DNA of 64,000 nt, taken from the NCBI GenBank assembly GCA_020848095.1, contig JADLAT010000017.1, forward strand, positions 1 through 64,000, in the 5' to 3' direction. This DNA comes from Alphaproteobacteria bacterium (GTDB taxonomy: Bacteria; Pseudomonadota; Alphaproteobacteria; Micavibrionales; Micavibrionaceae). The number at the start of each line of letters is the position of its first letter. Within the stretch, counting starts at the first letter, position 1. Below the pieces are notes generated by a model. That model was not told where the DNA came from, did not search any database, and saw only the letters and a program-made list of their open reading frames with translations. The position numbers and the translations under genes are program-made. Positions 10,106 through 19,400 of the stretch are shown here, one piece after another.

Positions 10106-11194
10106 TTACACCTCTTCGCGGCCAGAGCGCCCTCTGGTTTTAAATACGTAGGAGATCACCTCAGCCACAGCCTTATACTGCTCCGGCGGGATGGTTTCAT
10201 CGACCTCGACCGTGTCATAAAGCGTGCGGGCCAGCGGGCGGTTCTCAAACAGAATAATATCATGCTCCTTGGCCACTTCCCGAATGCGCAGCGCCACATC
10301 ATCAATCCCCTTGGCGACACAGAGCGGAGCCTCCATTTTATCGGGATCGTATTTCAACGCGATGGAATAATGGGTCGGGTTGGTGATCACAACATCCGCC
10401 GAGGGCACCGCCTGTATCATGCGTTGGCGGGCTTTTTCCGAACGGAGCTGCCGCAAACGCCCCTTAACATGCGGATCGCCCTCAGTCTGCTTGTATTCAT
10501 CCTTGATTTCCTGACGGCTCATACGCATTTTTTTGTTATGCTCATAGCGCTGATACACCAGATCCATAGCCGCCAGCACCATTAACACCACAAGAACCCC
10601 GATCATCAGCCGCACGACCAGTGTTTGAATCTCTATCGACAGCGCCTGCATGGGCAGGCCGATCAAATGCTCGAATTTATCAAAATAAGGGTAGAGGATA
10701 ATCACGCCCACCGTGCCGATCAGGGCTATCTTTACAATGCCTTTGGCAAATTCCACCAGAGAGCGCATGGAAAACAGGCGTTTAAAGCCGGATACGGGGG
10801 AGACCTTGCTCCATTTCATATGAATGGTCTCGGGCGCATAGAGCGGACCGACCTGCACGAACGGCGATAAAAATGCAGCCATCATCAACACGATGAACGG
10901 CAAGGCCATAATGTGCAGAACATCCAAAAGTCGATCACCCAGGACGAGTCTTAAGCCGCCTGGTATCCCCGGAAAAACGGCGGCGTTTTCTATATACCCC
11001 CGCAAAATAACGATTAAATCCACGAAAATAGAAGGAAGCATCGTTGAAATGATGATTGTCCCAGCCAGCAAGATAACCCAGTTGTTCACCTCGCGGGAGA
11101 GCGCCACCTGACCCTTTTTTCGTGATTCATCAATCTTTTTCTGGGTGGGGTCTTCGGTCTTTTGGGAATCATCGCCCTGTTCGCCTTCGCTCAT
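10106..11194 (-). CDS. flhB: Flagellar export gate protein FlhB
   Basis: Membrane component of the flagellar type III export gate that switches substrate class after hook completion. It has 362 residues with four membrane segments in the first 210 and a cytoplasmic domain carrying the self-cleavage motif NPTH (residues 272-275). The N-terminus TEDPTQKKIDESRKKGQ is typical. Three bases separate it from fliR. A short second copy of the cytoplasmic tail is encoded at 14642-15013. Confidence 0.97.
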   Translation of the reverse strand: MSEGEQGDDSQKTEDPTQKKIDESRKKGQVALSREVNNWVILLAGTIIISTMLPSIFVDLIVILRGYIENAAVFPGIPGGLRLVLGDRLLDVLHIMALPFIVLMMAAFLSPFVQVGPLYAPETIHMKWSKVSPVSGFKRLFSMRSLVEFAKGIVKIALIGTVGVIILYPYFDKFEHLIGLPMQALSIEIQTLVVRLMIGVLVVLMVLAAMDLVYQRYEHNKKMRMSRQEIKDEYKQTEGDPHVKGRLRQLRSEKARQRMIQAVPSADVVITNPTHYSIALKYDPDKMEAPLCVAKGIDDVALRIREVAKEHDIILFENRPLARTLYDTVEVDETIPPEQYKAVAEVISYVFKTRGRSGREEV

Positions 11195-11197
11195 GGC

Positions 11198-11977
11198 CTA
11201 TCCACCCGCCGCGCGCAGGAAAAACACCATCCCGTTTTCAAACTCCGAAAGCCAGTACATCAAACCGGCGGATAAAACGATCATCATCAGCATGATCGTC
11301 AGCAAAAGCTGTAGCGGCAGCACGATCATAAACACCTGAATTTGCGGCATAAGACGAGATAGAACCCCCATACCGGCATAGATAATCAAGGTTAGAACGA
11401 GCAGCGGGCTGGCGATTTTCACGCCGACTTCAAAACTGGCCGAGAGCGTGCGCGCCACCAGATCCGCCATGGAGCCTACATCGGGGATAGCGCCAATCGG
11501 GAACAGTGCGTAACTCTCCATAATACCCCGGAACAACAAATGATGCATGTCTGTAACAAATAAAAGCGTTGCCCCGGTTACGGATAAAAATGCGCCCACC
11601 AAAGACCCCTGCGCCGCCAAAGACGGGTTAAACACCTGTGCGTTTCCAAGGCCGGAGGCAATCGACATCACCATCCCCGCCGTATCGAGCGCGGTCATTA
11701 GCATTCTGGCCACCGTCCCGAAAAGCAGGCCAATAACAAACTCCATAATGATCAACATCAACAGGCCCGCCGTGCCCGGTAAAGGCGAAGGTATATGCGG
11801 CATAGTCAAAGGAAACAGCGCGAAGGACAGCGCCAGCGCAATATGAAGCCGGACTTTTTCCGATACGAAAGAATCACCGACGCCCGGCATAATCATAATC
11901 GCCGTCCCCAAACGCACGAAGGTCAGCATAAACGCAAACGCACTGTTGGTCAGAAAGGCTTCAAGTGCGCTTTGCAT
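11198..11977 (-). CDS. fliR: Flagellar export gate protein FliR
   Basis: Integral membrane protein of the FliPQR export pore. It has 259 residues, six hydrophobic helices, and the family features FVRLGTAIMIMPGVGDSFVS near the start and a conserved EFVIGLLFG stretch about residue 85. It lies between fliQ and flhB on the same strand with very short gaps, so cotranscription and translational coupling are likely. Confidence 0.96.
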   Translation of the reverse strand: MQSALEAFLTNSAFAFMLTFVRLGTAIMIMPGVGDSFVSEKVRLHIALALSFALFPLTMPHIPSPLPGTAGLLMLIIMEFVIGLLFGTVARMLMTALDTAGMVMSIASGLGNAQVFNPSLAAQGSLVGAFLSVTGATLLFVTDMHHLLFRGIMESYALFPIGAIPDVGSMADLVARTLSASFEVGVKIASPLLVLTLIIYAGMGVLSRLMPQIQVFMIVLPLQLLLTIMLMMIVLSAGLMYWLSEFENGMVFFLRAAGG

Positions 11978-12000
11978 GCTTCCTCTTGTCTATATCGTTT

Positions 12001-12267
12001 TTAGCTCATGCCGATGATACGGTCGGCCAGCTCTTCCATGAAGATCACCAGAACATTCATCATCCATGGCAAAAACACCATAAGCGTCAGGAAAATAGCC
12101 AAAATCTTGGGAACGAAAACCAGCGTAATTTCCTGAATCTGCGTCAAGGCCTGTACCAGAGCGATGGCCACACCAACCACAAGCCCAACCACAAGCGCAG
12201 GAGCGCCGATCTGTATGCAGATCAGTAAGGCCTCCTGTGCAAGCTCAAGAACAACGCTCTCGTCCAT
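12001..12267 (-). CDS. fliQ: Flagellar export gate protein FliQ
   Basis: Two-helix membrane protein of the export gate, 88 residues. The core GLVVGVAIALVQALTQIQE and the second helix VPKILAIFLTLMVF are diagnostic. It is followed by fliR after 23 bases. In related bacteria fliE usually directly precedes fliQ; here an ankyrin-like gene sits between them. No clear Shine-Dalgarno sequence is seen before the start. Confidence 0.95.
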   Translation of the reverse strand: MDESVVLELAQEALLICIQIGAPALVVGLVVGVAIALVQALTQIQEITLVFVPKILAIFLTLMVFLPWMMNVLVIFMEELADRIIGMS

Positions 12268-12383
12268 AGAAAAAAGGTTAGCGCAAAAAGGGGATCAACG
12301 GCAACCGGATTTCAGTTATAGAAGCACACAATCATGGGACGATGCCCCCTGCGCAGACCTGAGCCACAAGGAATCTTGAGATG

Positions 12384-13238
12384 CTAGCCGTTTCCCGGCG
12401 TGTTGGGCGCTGGAGGAGTGCTCTTCAAGAATGCTGCTCCGCCATTTCGACTAAAAAACTCTATAACCTCCGGGCCTTGTTTTATCGCGGTATTTGCATG
12501 GCGTTCCAGAAAAACGCCGCCGTTATCCAGATAGAATTGCGCCACGTCCAATCCCTGCTCCAGCGCCACCGTCCCGGCGTCACCCACAAAAACATTTTCC
12601 TGCGTTGTTTCGCGCCCCATGATAAAATTCCGCTGGGGGCGAATATCATGCCGCATGGATTTTTGGTCAACATCCATATATCCACCATGGGTAAGAAACA
12701 ATTTTCCACCCTCAACGCCCTGACGCAGCGCCAGCATCAAAGTGCTATCGCACGGTGTTTGATCATTGGGCCTAGTTTCCTGTGCGTTTGTGAAGCGCCC
12801 GCCGCATTCAACAAACGCCTTCATGGCCTCCAAACCCGTCTGTGCGGCAAAATATCCGGCATCCCGGCCTCTGGAATCTTTTACCAGATCAAATTCGCCA
12901 CCAAAATTTTTAAAGATGCGAATCTCGTGTTCTCCGTGGCTGGCAACAATCATGCCGGGCGTCATCCCCTTAACCAGCTCTTTTTGACCTCCCGTATGCT
13001 CTGGCGGCATCTCGCCAAGGCGAATCTTTTTATTAAAATTGCCTCCACTGAGAAGATGTGCCTGCATACCCCGCGCGCCGGATAAGACTGCTTTGAAACC
13101 CTTATAATCAGGATCATCCATCTTAATAGCGATATATAGGGGGTCTTGATTCTGGCGTTGCAGGTAATGGAAAGTATTCAGCTTCATTGCAGCCACACCA
13201 TCAAAAACCTGTTTAAAGACACTGCTAGTTCTCGCCAT
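12384..13238 (-). CDS. Ankyrin-repeat-like protein of unknown function within the flagellar operon
   Basis: The 284-residue product is not a known flagellar component. About five degenerate repeats of roughly 33-45 residues can be read, each with a short helix pair ending in a GG-hydrophobic turn: GEHEIRIFKNFGGEF, GLEAMKAFVECGGRF, GVEGGKLFLTHGGYM, GLDVAQFYLDNGGVF, GPEVIEFFSRNGGAAF. This suggests an ankyrin-type protein-binding solenoid. There is no signal peptide or membrane segment, so it is probably cytoplasmic or exported by another route. GAGGTG lies five bases before the ATG. Gaps of 97 and 116 bases separate it from fliE and fliQ, on the same strand, so it probably shares the flgB transcript. 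It interrupts a conserved gene order, which suggests insertion. Confidence 0.7.
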   Translation of the reverse strand: MARTSSVFKQVFDGVAAMKLNTFHYLQRQNQDPLYIAIKMDDPDYKGFKAVLSGARGMQAHLLSGGNFNKKIRLGEMPPEHTGGQKELVKGMTPGMIVASHGEHEIRIFKNFGGEFDLVKDSRGRDAGYFAAQTGLEAMKAFVECGGRFTNAQETRPNDQTPCDSTLMLALRQGVEGGKLFLTHGGYMDVDQKSMRHDIRPQRNFIMGRETTQENVFVGDAGTVALEQGLDVAQFYLDNGGVFLERHANTAIKQGPEVIEFFSRNGGAAFLKSTPPAPNTPGNG

Positions 13239-13335
13239 GATGACACCTCAATCTACAAAGAACACGTTACAAGAAGCGCCCTATGTAAAAGAAAAACTAA
13301 ACACTGTCAATGGTTTTTCGTAATATTGGTGCGTT

Positions 13336-13647
13336 CTATACGGGGAGTCGCATAATGTCCTGATAGGCAGAAACAAGGCGATCACGAAGCGCAATAACAG
13401 TCTGTAGCGTCAGTTCCGCTGCACCAACGGCCTGTACCACATCGGTTAAATCAGCCTCACCGGTTACGGCCTTTGCCGACATTTGCTCACTTTGTCTCAT
13501 CGTATCGATGGACTGGGAAGCCTTTTCCCGCAGGAAGTCGGCAAAACTTACCCCGTCCTCCCCGTCAACGCCTGCCTTCTTCCCGATATTTGAGGTATTG
13601 GAATAGGCGTTCAGGGCCACATTGGGGTCTATAATTTTATCTACCAT
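13336..13647 (-). CDS. fliE: Flagellar basal-body protein FliE
   Basis: Joins the MS ring to the rod. The 103 residues show the conserved C-terminal core, with TGEADLTDVVQAVGAAELTL followed by ALRDRLVSAYQDIMRLPV. Third gene of the flgB-flgC-fliE cluster. AGGAG is visible about 11 bases before the ATG. Confidence 0.95.
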   Translation of the reverse strand: MVDKIIDPNVALNAYSNTSNIGKKAGVDGEDGVSFADFLREKASQSIDTMRQSEQMSAKAVTGEADLTDVVQAVGAAELTLQTVIALRDRLVSAYQDIMRLPV

Positions 13648-13685
13648 GGAATTTAATGCTCCTTCCCTTCTATTCTACGCCAGCT

Positions 13686-14105
13686 TTAAGCATTCAACAA
13701 TTCTATTGTGCGCATAATCATCGAACGTGATTGTTCGATCATACCCATATTGGCTTCATAAGACCTTTGCGCCTCGCGAATATCCATCAATTCAATCAAA
13801 GAATTTACGTTTGGCATCTTCACATACCCCTTATCATCCGCCGCCGGGTGATCCGGAATATACTTCACGGGGAAAAGCGCTTTTTTATCTGTGCTGATTT
13901 TATCGACCATAACCTGACTGAATCCGTTTTTACGATCCAACTCATTTTTAAACGTAATTGTCTGGCGGCGATATGGGTCTGAACCGGGTGTTTTCCCGGT
14001 TGTGTCCGCATTGGCGACGTTTTCTGTGACAACACGAATGCGCGCGCCCTGGGCTTTCATGCCCATGGCCGATATCTGCATCGCATTTAGAATTTCAGAG
14101 CTCAT
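13686..14105 (-). CDS. flgC: Proximal rod protein FlgC
   Basis: Rod subunit of 139 residues exported through the type III gate. The N-terminal MSSEILNAMQISAMGMKAQ and RVVTENVANADTTGKTPG match the rod/hook family helix and ANADT motif. The C-terminal EAQRSYEANMGMIEQSRSM forms the partner helix. It lies between flgB and fliE. Confidence 0.96.
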   Translation of the reverse strand: MSSEILNAMQISAMGMKAQGARIRVVTENVANADTTGKTPGSDPYRRQTITFKNELDRKNGFSQVMVDKISTDKKALFPVKYIPDHPAADDKGYVKMPNVNSLIELMDIREAQRSYEANMGMIEQSRSMIMRTIELLNA

Positions 14106-14144
14106 AATTCATACTCCCTTTTAAAAACTATCCTTAATTAAACC

Positions 14145-14555
14145 CTAGCCCGTGCGCCCGATGGCCATTTTGATCATGCCTATATTTTTTTGATACAAAC
14201 TGGTCATCAACGTGTAATCCATAATGGTTTTGTTGGAATTTATAAGCTGCTCTTCCATCACGACCGCATTTCCGGCGGGCGCAACCTCATAGACCAGTTT
14301 TTGCTTTTTCTCGTCCGCGCTTTGTTCCATGCCGGAGAGCGACATATGCTGCTTGTTTGTGGATTCGAGACGCACATCACTTGAGCCGATGACCTTTTTC
14401 AAAACACCGCCAAAATCCACCGGCGTAAGATCGCGCGGGCGATAATTCCCCGTATCGGCGTTGGCTATATTTTCCGAGATCACGCGCTGGCGATGGTTCA
14501 AATATTCCATTTTTGCGCCCATGGCCTTGAAAAGTGCGATGCTCTGTGTCGTCAT
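14145..14555 (-). CDS. flgB: Proximal rod protein FlgB
   Basis: Rod subunit, 136 residues from the chosen start. It has the family helix with HRQRVISENIANADTGNYRPRDLTP and a C-terminal amphipathic helix. The ATG at 14555 is preferred because AAGGA lies nine bases upstream; an upstream in-frame start at 14612 adds 19 residues but lies at the predicted transcription start. First gene of the minus-strand operon, with a strong sigma-54 promoter about 70 bases upstream. Confidence 0.95.
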   Translation of the reverse strand: MTTQSIALFKAMGAKMEYLNHRQRVISENIANADTGNYRPRDLTPVDFGGVLKKVIGSSDVRLESTNKQHMSLSGMEQSADEKKQKLVYEVAPAGNAVVMEEQLINSNKTIMDYTLMTSLYQKNIGMIKMAIGRTG

Positions 14556-14623
14556 AGGGGTGTGTCCTTGTAAATTACTAACTATGTTTTTGCTCTTGAG
14601 GAGCGGTGTCACATAAAACCCTA

Positions 14624-14639
14624 TGCATAAGGCGTGCCA
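14624..14639 (-). promoter_or_regulatory. Sigma-54 promoter of the flgB operon
   Basis: Reads TGGCACGCCTTATGCA in the direction of flgB: -24 TGGCAC, -12 ATGCA, with exactly ten bases between the invariant GG and GC. Its sequence is nearly identical to the sites before flgF and flgI. Transcription would start near 14613, giving a leader of about 57 bases. The site overlaps the translation start region of the divergent gene at 14642. Confidence 0.85.
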
Positions 14640-14641
14640 AA

Positions 14642-15013
14642 ATGGTCGATACCTATGATGACGGACGAAAAATGGATAAGGACGAGCGTTTCAGGCCGCT
14701 TAACCTTATCCGAAAGCATAAACGCCAGACCGCCGTCGCCCTTAAGGAATCCGCGGCAAAGGGCGATGCCCCCACCATCACCGCCGCCGGGCGCGGGGAA
14801 ATTGCCGAGCGGATTATACAACTGGCTTTTGAGAACGGCGTGCGCGTCCGCGAGGACAGCGCTCTGGCGGAAATGCTGGCGAAGGTTGAACTGGACAGCC
14901 CCATCCCCAGCGAGGCCTTCATGGCGGTGGCGGAAATACTCTCTTATATATACCGCGCCAACGGGCAGGCTGATCCCTTCAACGCGATCACCGAAAATGA
15001 TAAAAACGGATAA
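14642..15013 (+). CDS. FlhB C-terminal-domain-like protein
   Basis: A 123-residue protein that resembles the cytoplasmic tail of FlhB without its membrane part or the NPTH cleavage motif. Conserved features are AAGRGEIAERIIQLAFENG, the acidic SALAEMLAKVELDSPIP, and AFMAVAEILSYIYRANG. Such stand-alone FlhB tails occur beside flagellar genes in several phyla and are thought to tune substrate switching. The ATG at 14642 is chosen because AAGG lies nine bases upstream; an in-frame GTG at 14606 lies upstream of the sigma-54 site. It starts a plus-strand run with fliO and fliP. Confidence 0.8.
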   Translation: MVDTYDDGRKMDKDERFRPLNLIRKHKRQTAVALKESAAKGDAPTITAAGRGEIAERIIQLAFENGVRVREDSALAEMLAKVELDSPIPSEAFMAVAEILSYIYRANGQADPFNAITENDKNG

Positions 15014-15015
15014 TC

Positions 15016-15279
15016 ATGACTTTTGAAGACCTGCGCCGTCAGTTTGAAACTATGAAAGACCTTGTTCGTGAGGCGGCACGCCGCCTTAAGGAGGAAGAGC
15101 GCATCGCCGATCTGCGGACGCTGGAGAAACAAGGGGTGGTACTTTGTGACAAAGCTTTAAAAGCAGAGGCGCAAACGGCGCGCGCGCTTCAGCCCTTTAT
15201 GGCCGAACTTATTGCCGAGCTGGATTCTTACGCCGAACAACTGGCAGATTTCCAAGAGACAAACCCGCCGAAGAAGTGA
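15016..15279 (+). CDS. Small helical protein of unknown function
   Basis: The 87-residue product is almost entirely charged helix with heptad-like spacing and has no membrane segment or signal peptide. It starts two bases after the FlhB-tail gene, so the two are translationally coupled. The size, helical character and position among export genes would fit a flagellar chaperone or a gate-associated protein. No family was recognised. Confidence 0.65.
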   Translation: MTFEDLRRQFETMKDLVREAARRLKEEERIADLRTLEKQGVVLCDKALKAEAQTARALQPFMAELIAELDSYAEQLADFQETNPPKK

Positions 15280-15308
15280 TACATATTTTATAACCAAAGG
15301 GCATTTTG

Positions 15309-15608
15309 ATGGATAATTTTACGGATCTGCCGTCGTATCTCAAGCTTCTAGCGTCGTTAACGCTGGTACTGGGTCTTATGGGCGGGCTTGCGCTTTTGCT
15401 AAAAAAACTGGGGCTTGCCGGGCAGGTTGCCAGCGCCAGCGGCCAGCAAAAACGCCTGAAAGTTATAGAAGCTGTGGCGCTTGATGCCCGCCGCCGCCTT
15501 GTGCTGCTCCAGCGCGATGATGTGCAACATCTGGTGATACTGGGCGCGGAAAGTGAAACAGTCATTGAAACCGCTATAAAGCCATTGGATAATATCCCGC
15601 ATGAATAA
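15309..15608 (+). CDS. fliO: Flagellar biosynthesis protein FliO
   Basis: Single-pass membrane protein that helps assemble the FliP ring. The 99 residues have one N-terminal membrane helix (LLASLTLVLGLMGGLALLLKK) and the cytoplasmic pattern RLKVIEAVALDARRRLVLL followed by QHLVILG, typical of FliO. The ATG at 15309 has AAGGG upstream at good spacing. It overlaps fliP by eight bases. Confidence 0.93.
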   Translation: MDNFTDLPSYLKLLASLTLVLGLMGGLALLLKKLGLAGQVASASGQQKRLKVIEAVALDARRRLVLLQRDDVQHLVILGAESETVIETAIKPLDNIPHE

Positions 15609-16395
15609 GAGATTCCCGTTTTTTCGGTTTTGTGCCCTGCTTGTGCCGGTTTTGCTCTTCGGTGCGGTTTCCCTTCTTCCCCTGCCCGGCGCGGCGCAGA
15701 ACATCTCCATAGATCTGGGGCAAGATGGCGATGGCACCGTCACGGGCCGCGTCATTCAACTCGTCCTTTTGATGACCATCCTCTCGCTTGCGCCGTCTAT
15801 CCTTATTATGATGACCTCCTTTACGCGGATTATCGTTGTGCTTTCCTTTCTGCGGACCGCTATCGGTATTCAACAAACGCCGCCCAATACCGTCATGATT
15901 TCTCTGGCGCTGTTTTTGACTTTTTTCATTATGGCGCCCACGCTTCAATCGGCCTATACGGAGGCCGTTGTGCCCCTGATGAATGAAGAGATTGACGAAA
16001 TCACCGCCTTTGATCGCGGCGTTGTGCCGTTTAAAACCTTTATGCTCCGCCATGTCCGCGCGCAGGATCTGCAATTATTCATGGAAATCAGCGAGACAAA
16101 AATGCCAGAAAAAGCGCTGGACACACCGATTCAGGTGCTCATCCCCTCTTTCATGATCTCGGAATTGCGCCGCGCGTTCGAGATCGGGTTCATGCTGTTT
16201 CTCCCCTTCCTGATTATTGATCTGGTGACGGCGGCTATATTGATGTCTATGGGGATGATGATGCTGCCGCCCGTCACGATCTCCCTGCCCTTCAAGATCA
16301 TGTTTTTCGTGCTGGTGGATGGCTGGTATCTCATTACCGGTTCGATGATCCGCAGTTTTGACCCTGCGGCGCTTTCTATTCCGCCGGGCGGATAG
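15601..16395 (+). CDS. fliP: Flagellar export gate protein FliP
   Basis: Core subunit of the export pore, 264 residues. It has a cleavable N-terminal signal peptide (ending near PGAAQN), then TSFTRIIVVLSFLRTAIGIQQTPPN and the C-terminal IPSFMISELRRAFEIGFMLFLPFLIIDLV and SMGMMMLPP signatures. It overlaps fliO by eight bases and closes this short plus-strand operon. The convergent TPR gene ends 18 bases beyond it. Confidence 0.97.
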   Translation: MNKRFPFFRFCALLVPVLLFGAVSLLPLPGAAQNISIDLGQDGDGTVTGRVIQLVLLMTILSLAPSILIMMTSFTRIIVVLSFLRTAIGIQQTPPNTVMISLALFLTFFIMAPTLQSAYTEAVVPLMNEEIDEITAFDRGVVPFKTFMLRHVRAQDLQLFMEISETKMPEKALDTPIQVLIPSFMISELRRAFEIGFMLFLPFLIIDLVTAAILMSMGMMMLPPVTISLPFKIMFFVLVDGWYLITGSMIRSFDPAALSIPPGG

Positions 16396-16413
16396 TCCAT
16401 AATTTTCTTTATG

Positions 16414-19400
16414 TTATTGCGCTCTCTCTGCTGCGCCAGGGGACGGCGCAGTCGCTGCGGCCGGCTCTGACGCCTTGGGCGTAGGCGGCGTTGCGCTATT
16501 TGTTTTATAACTGTTCAGGAAATCCGCGAACAGATCGACCTCCGAGACAATCCCCAACAGGGTCTCACGATCGGCCAGCGCGCTGCTCTGGCGAGGGCGG
16601 GTAATCACCTCAAAAACCTTACCCTTCTCTGTCTGGTTCATAAGGTCTGTATATTTTTGCCGCATATTGGCCAGTTCAATCCGATTACCACCCAAATTAA
16701 GTGCAATGCCTCGCCGCATCAGCAAGTCAACGTCTTCGGTACGCAAGGGCCGCGTCAGAGAAAGATCCCGATCTGAAATTACATCCTCCAAAGCTTCCGC
16801 CGCATCGTCCCAATAACTGGCCGTCCAGGCAATATCCGCACGCAAGCGGTTAACATCCGGTGTTTGCTCCATGTCGCCCAGCAATGCCAGTGCCTTATCG
16901 GGATGTCCCTGCCGCGAAAGCGCCCGCGCCTTGAGCAAAGCCACATCACTATAGTTTTTGGGGGTGCGCAGCTCCTCCGGCAGGGTTTCCAGTTTCTGTG
17001 CCGCCAGATTTAAAATACTCAGCGCCTTTGCGGGCTGGTTATCTAAAAGCCGAATGGCCGCGAGGCGCATGGCGGCCTTATAGGATTGCTCTCCCGTCAA
17101 TCTGTGTTCGATCTGATAGGCTAACAAATCGCCGGCGCGCTCTAACAGCCCGGCCTGCACCAGATATTCGGCCAATCTGTCCACCACCTGATTGCCGTTA
17201 TCGCCCAGCGGCACCAGTTCGCTAAACTGGTCGTACAGCGTGACGGCGTTCAAGGGCGACATTTTCTCAAAGTCACCGCCCAGAAAAAGCCCGGTGAATA
17301 AATCGACCATATCGCCCGCAATCCTCTTGGCCAGATCCGTACCGGGCGCAAAGGTCGTTGCATCGCGCATAATTTTCAAGCCTTTTATATAATCGCCGGA
17401 TTCAAAATAGGCCCGGCCCAGCCAGTAATTAACCTGTGCCTCCAGCTCATCACCGCGCCATGCGTAACGCAGCCGCTCCAGCGCATCGATCACTTTTTTA
17501 TTAGCCGCCGCGTCGCGTTCCCCGCCCAGCCGCGTCAACGCCAATCCGGCCCGAACGCGATAGAGCCTGTCCGGTCCGGAGGCCAGCGTTTTCCAAAGTT
17601 TTTTTGCCTCTTCCAGCTTGCCTTTCTGCCGGGCCAACTCGCCTTTCAGATAATCCAGCGCCGCGAGCTGCGGCGTTTCCAGCGCCTTGCGTCCGGCCTC
17701 CACACGCTCCAGAATTTTCGTGCCAAGCTCCACGTTTCCGGCCCGCAACGCCACCTCTGCCAGCGCCGGACCCAAACGCCCCACGATTACATCAGGATAA
17801 TCGTTCAACAACGCCACATCATCGGGCAATACGGCTGCGGCCTGCTGCCAGTCACCGAGACCGGCCAGAGTATAAGCCCGCCAATATCCCGTTTCCACGA
17901 AGAGCTGCAAATCTTCGCGGGAAAGCGTGCTGAAGGCCTTCTCCAGATGCTGACTCAGCGCATCAGCCACCCCCACCAGCGCCACAAATTCCGGACTGTC
18001 CTCCAGTGCGGGCATTTCCTGTGCCGCAAAACGTAATATCCCCAGAGCTTCGGGTCCCATCGCATTTGAGAGATACATTTTTGCCAGTGTCAGCAGCCCC
18101 TCAATCTTGGCCCCTTCATTGTTCAGCCCGCCCAAAATAATGCTCTTGTTTTCCGCCAATGCGGGCAAGCCGCCCAATTGCCAGCCTTTAAAATCAAACA
18201 GCCTTGGCGCGCTCGAGCTTGAGGGCCCCGTCAATCTGGCGGGCGGATGAACCATCGCCTCCTCAACCAGAGTCAAACCGGAAGGGCGAGAAATCACGAC
18301 CCCTTCGGGCACAATTTCGACCTTCAGATCATCCACCTTGGGCACCACTGCAAGGCCTATCGGCGCTCTTAAAAGGCTGAACTCCACGAAATCGCGGGGG
18401 CGTCCGGAGAATGCGGCGGCGTTTGTGACGGTCACGGCCTTGATGGTTCGCCCGGAATGTTCATCAACGATATCCAGAACCGATTGCGCGCCCGTTAAAG
18501 GGATCAAAAGCGCGCCACTATGGGCTTCCTCCGGCTTAACCTCTTTGCGCACAGGCTCCGCCCCGTCTTTTTCATCCATAGATGGGGACATCATCACCCG
18601 CCAGACCGGGCCTTTGCCCTGCCCCATCAGCTTAAAAGCCGGCGGAATCTTAAAGGCATAAACCTTGCCTTGTTCCGCCGGTACGGTTTCCGGCTGGCCA
18701 ATCGTGGCGGCGGCGGGCCCGCTAATCTGCGGCGCGGTCAGGAGATCGCTTTTATCATTCGCGATGAACAATCGTCCGGCAAGCTCAAAAACCGCCAGCC
18801 CGAAATTCTGCGTTGAGGACAAAACAACCATTGTGGGCTGCTCGCTCGGCTTGATCTTGATCGTCTCGGCGGGGGCGGGCTTTTCCGGCTCCTTTGCCGC
18901 GGGCGGCGGTACGCTCGCACTCTCCGCTTGTGATTGATCCGGCGTTTTTTCTGCAGTCGCCTCTTTTGCTACGGGCTTCTCAACAGAATCTTTCGCAGGC
19001 GCACTCTTTTCTGCGGTTTTTTTCGGCGGGGGCGCCGATGCAGGCGCTTCCTCTGGCGGATTGTAAACATCAAGGATAATCCGGCTGCCGGCGGCCATGT
19101 CCCGCGTTCGACTTTTTTCAGGTATGGACAGCGATACGGATAGCGGTTTTTCGGAAACGATTCTTAACCCCGTAACATTGGGAACAGATTTAAAACCAGA
19201 GGTATCAAGCGCCGAATCTGCCTCAAAATGCAAAACCAGAGTGCCCGGTTCAGGCCGCTCCAGACGATATTTCACAGATTTTGGCCAGTCAAAAACGAGG
19301 CGTGAATACTCTCCGTGAATACCTGTGCGGATAGCGGCGCGTTCCTGCGCTTGCGCCTGCGCGAAATCAGGCTGCGCAAAAAGAAAAAGGATTAAAAATA

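Noticed and set aside
12381-13085. 234-codon plus-strand frame opposite the ankyrin-like gene
   Set aside because: The minus-strand frame has regular repeats and a ribosome site; the plus-strand translation is Arg/Pro/Ser-rich without structure.
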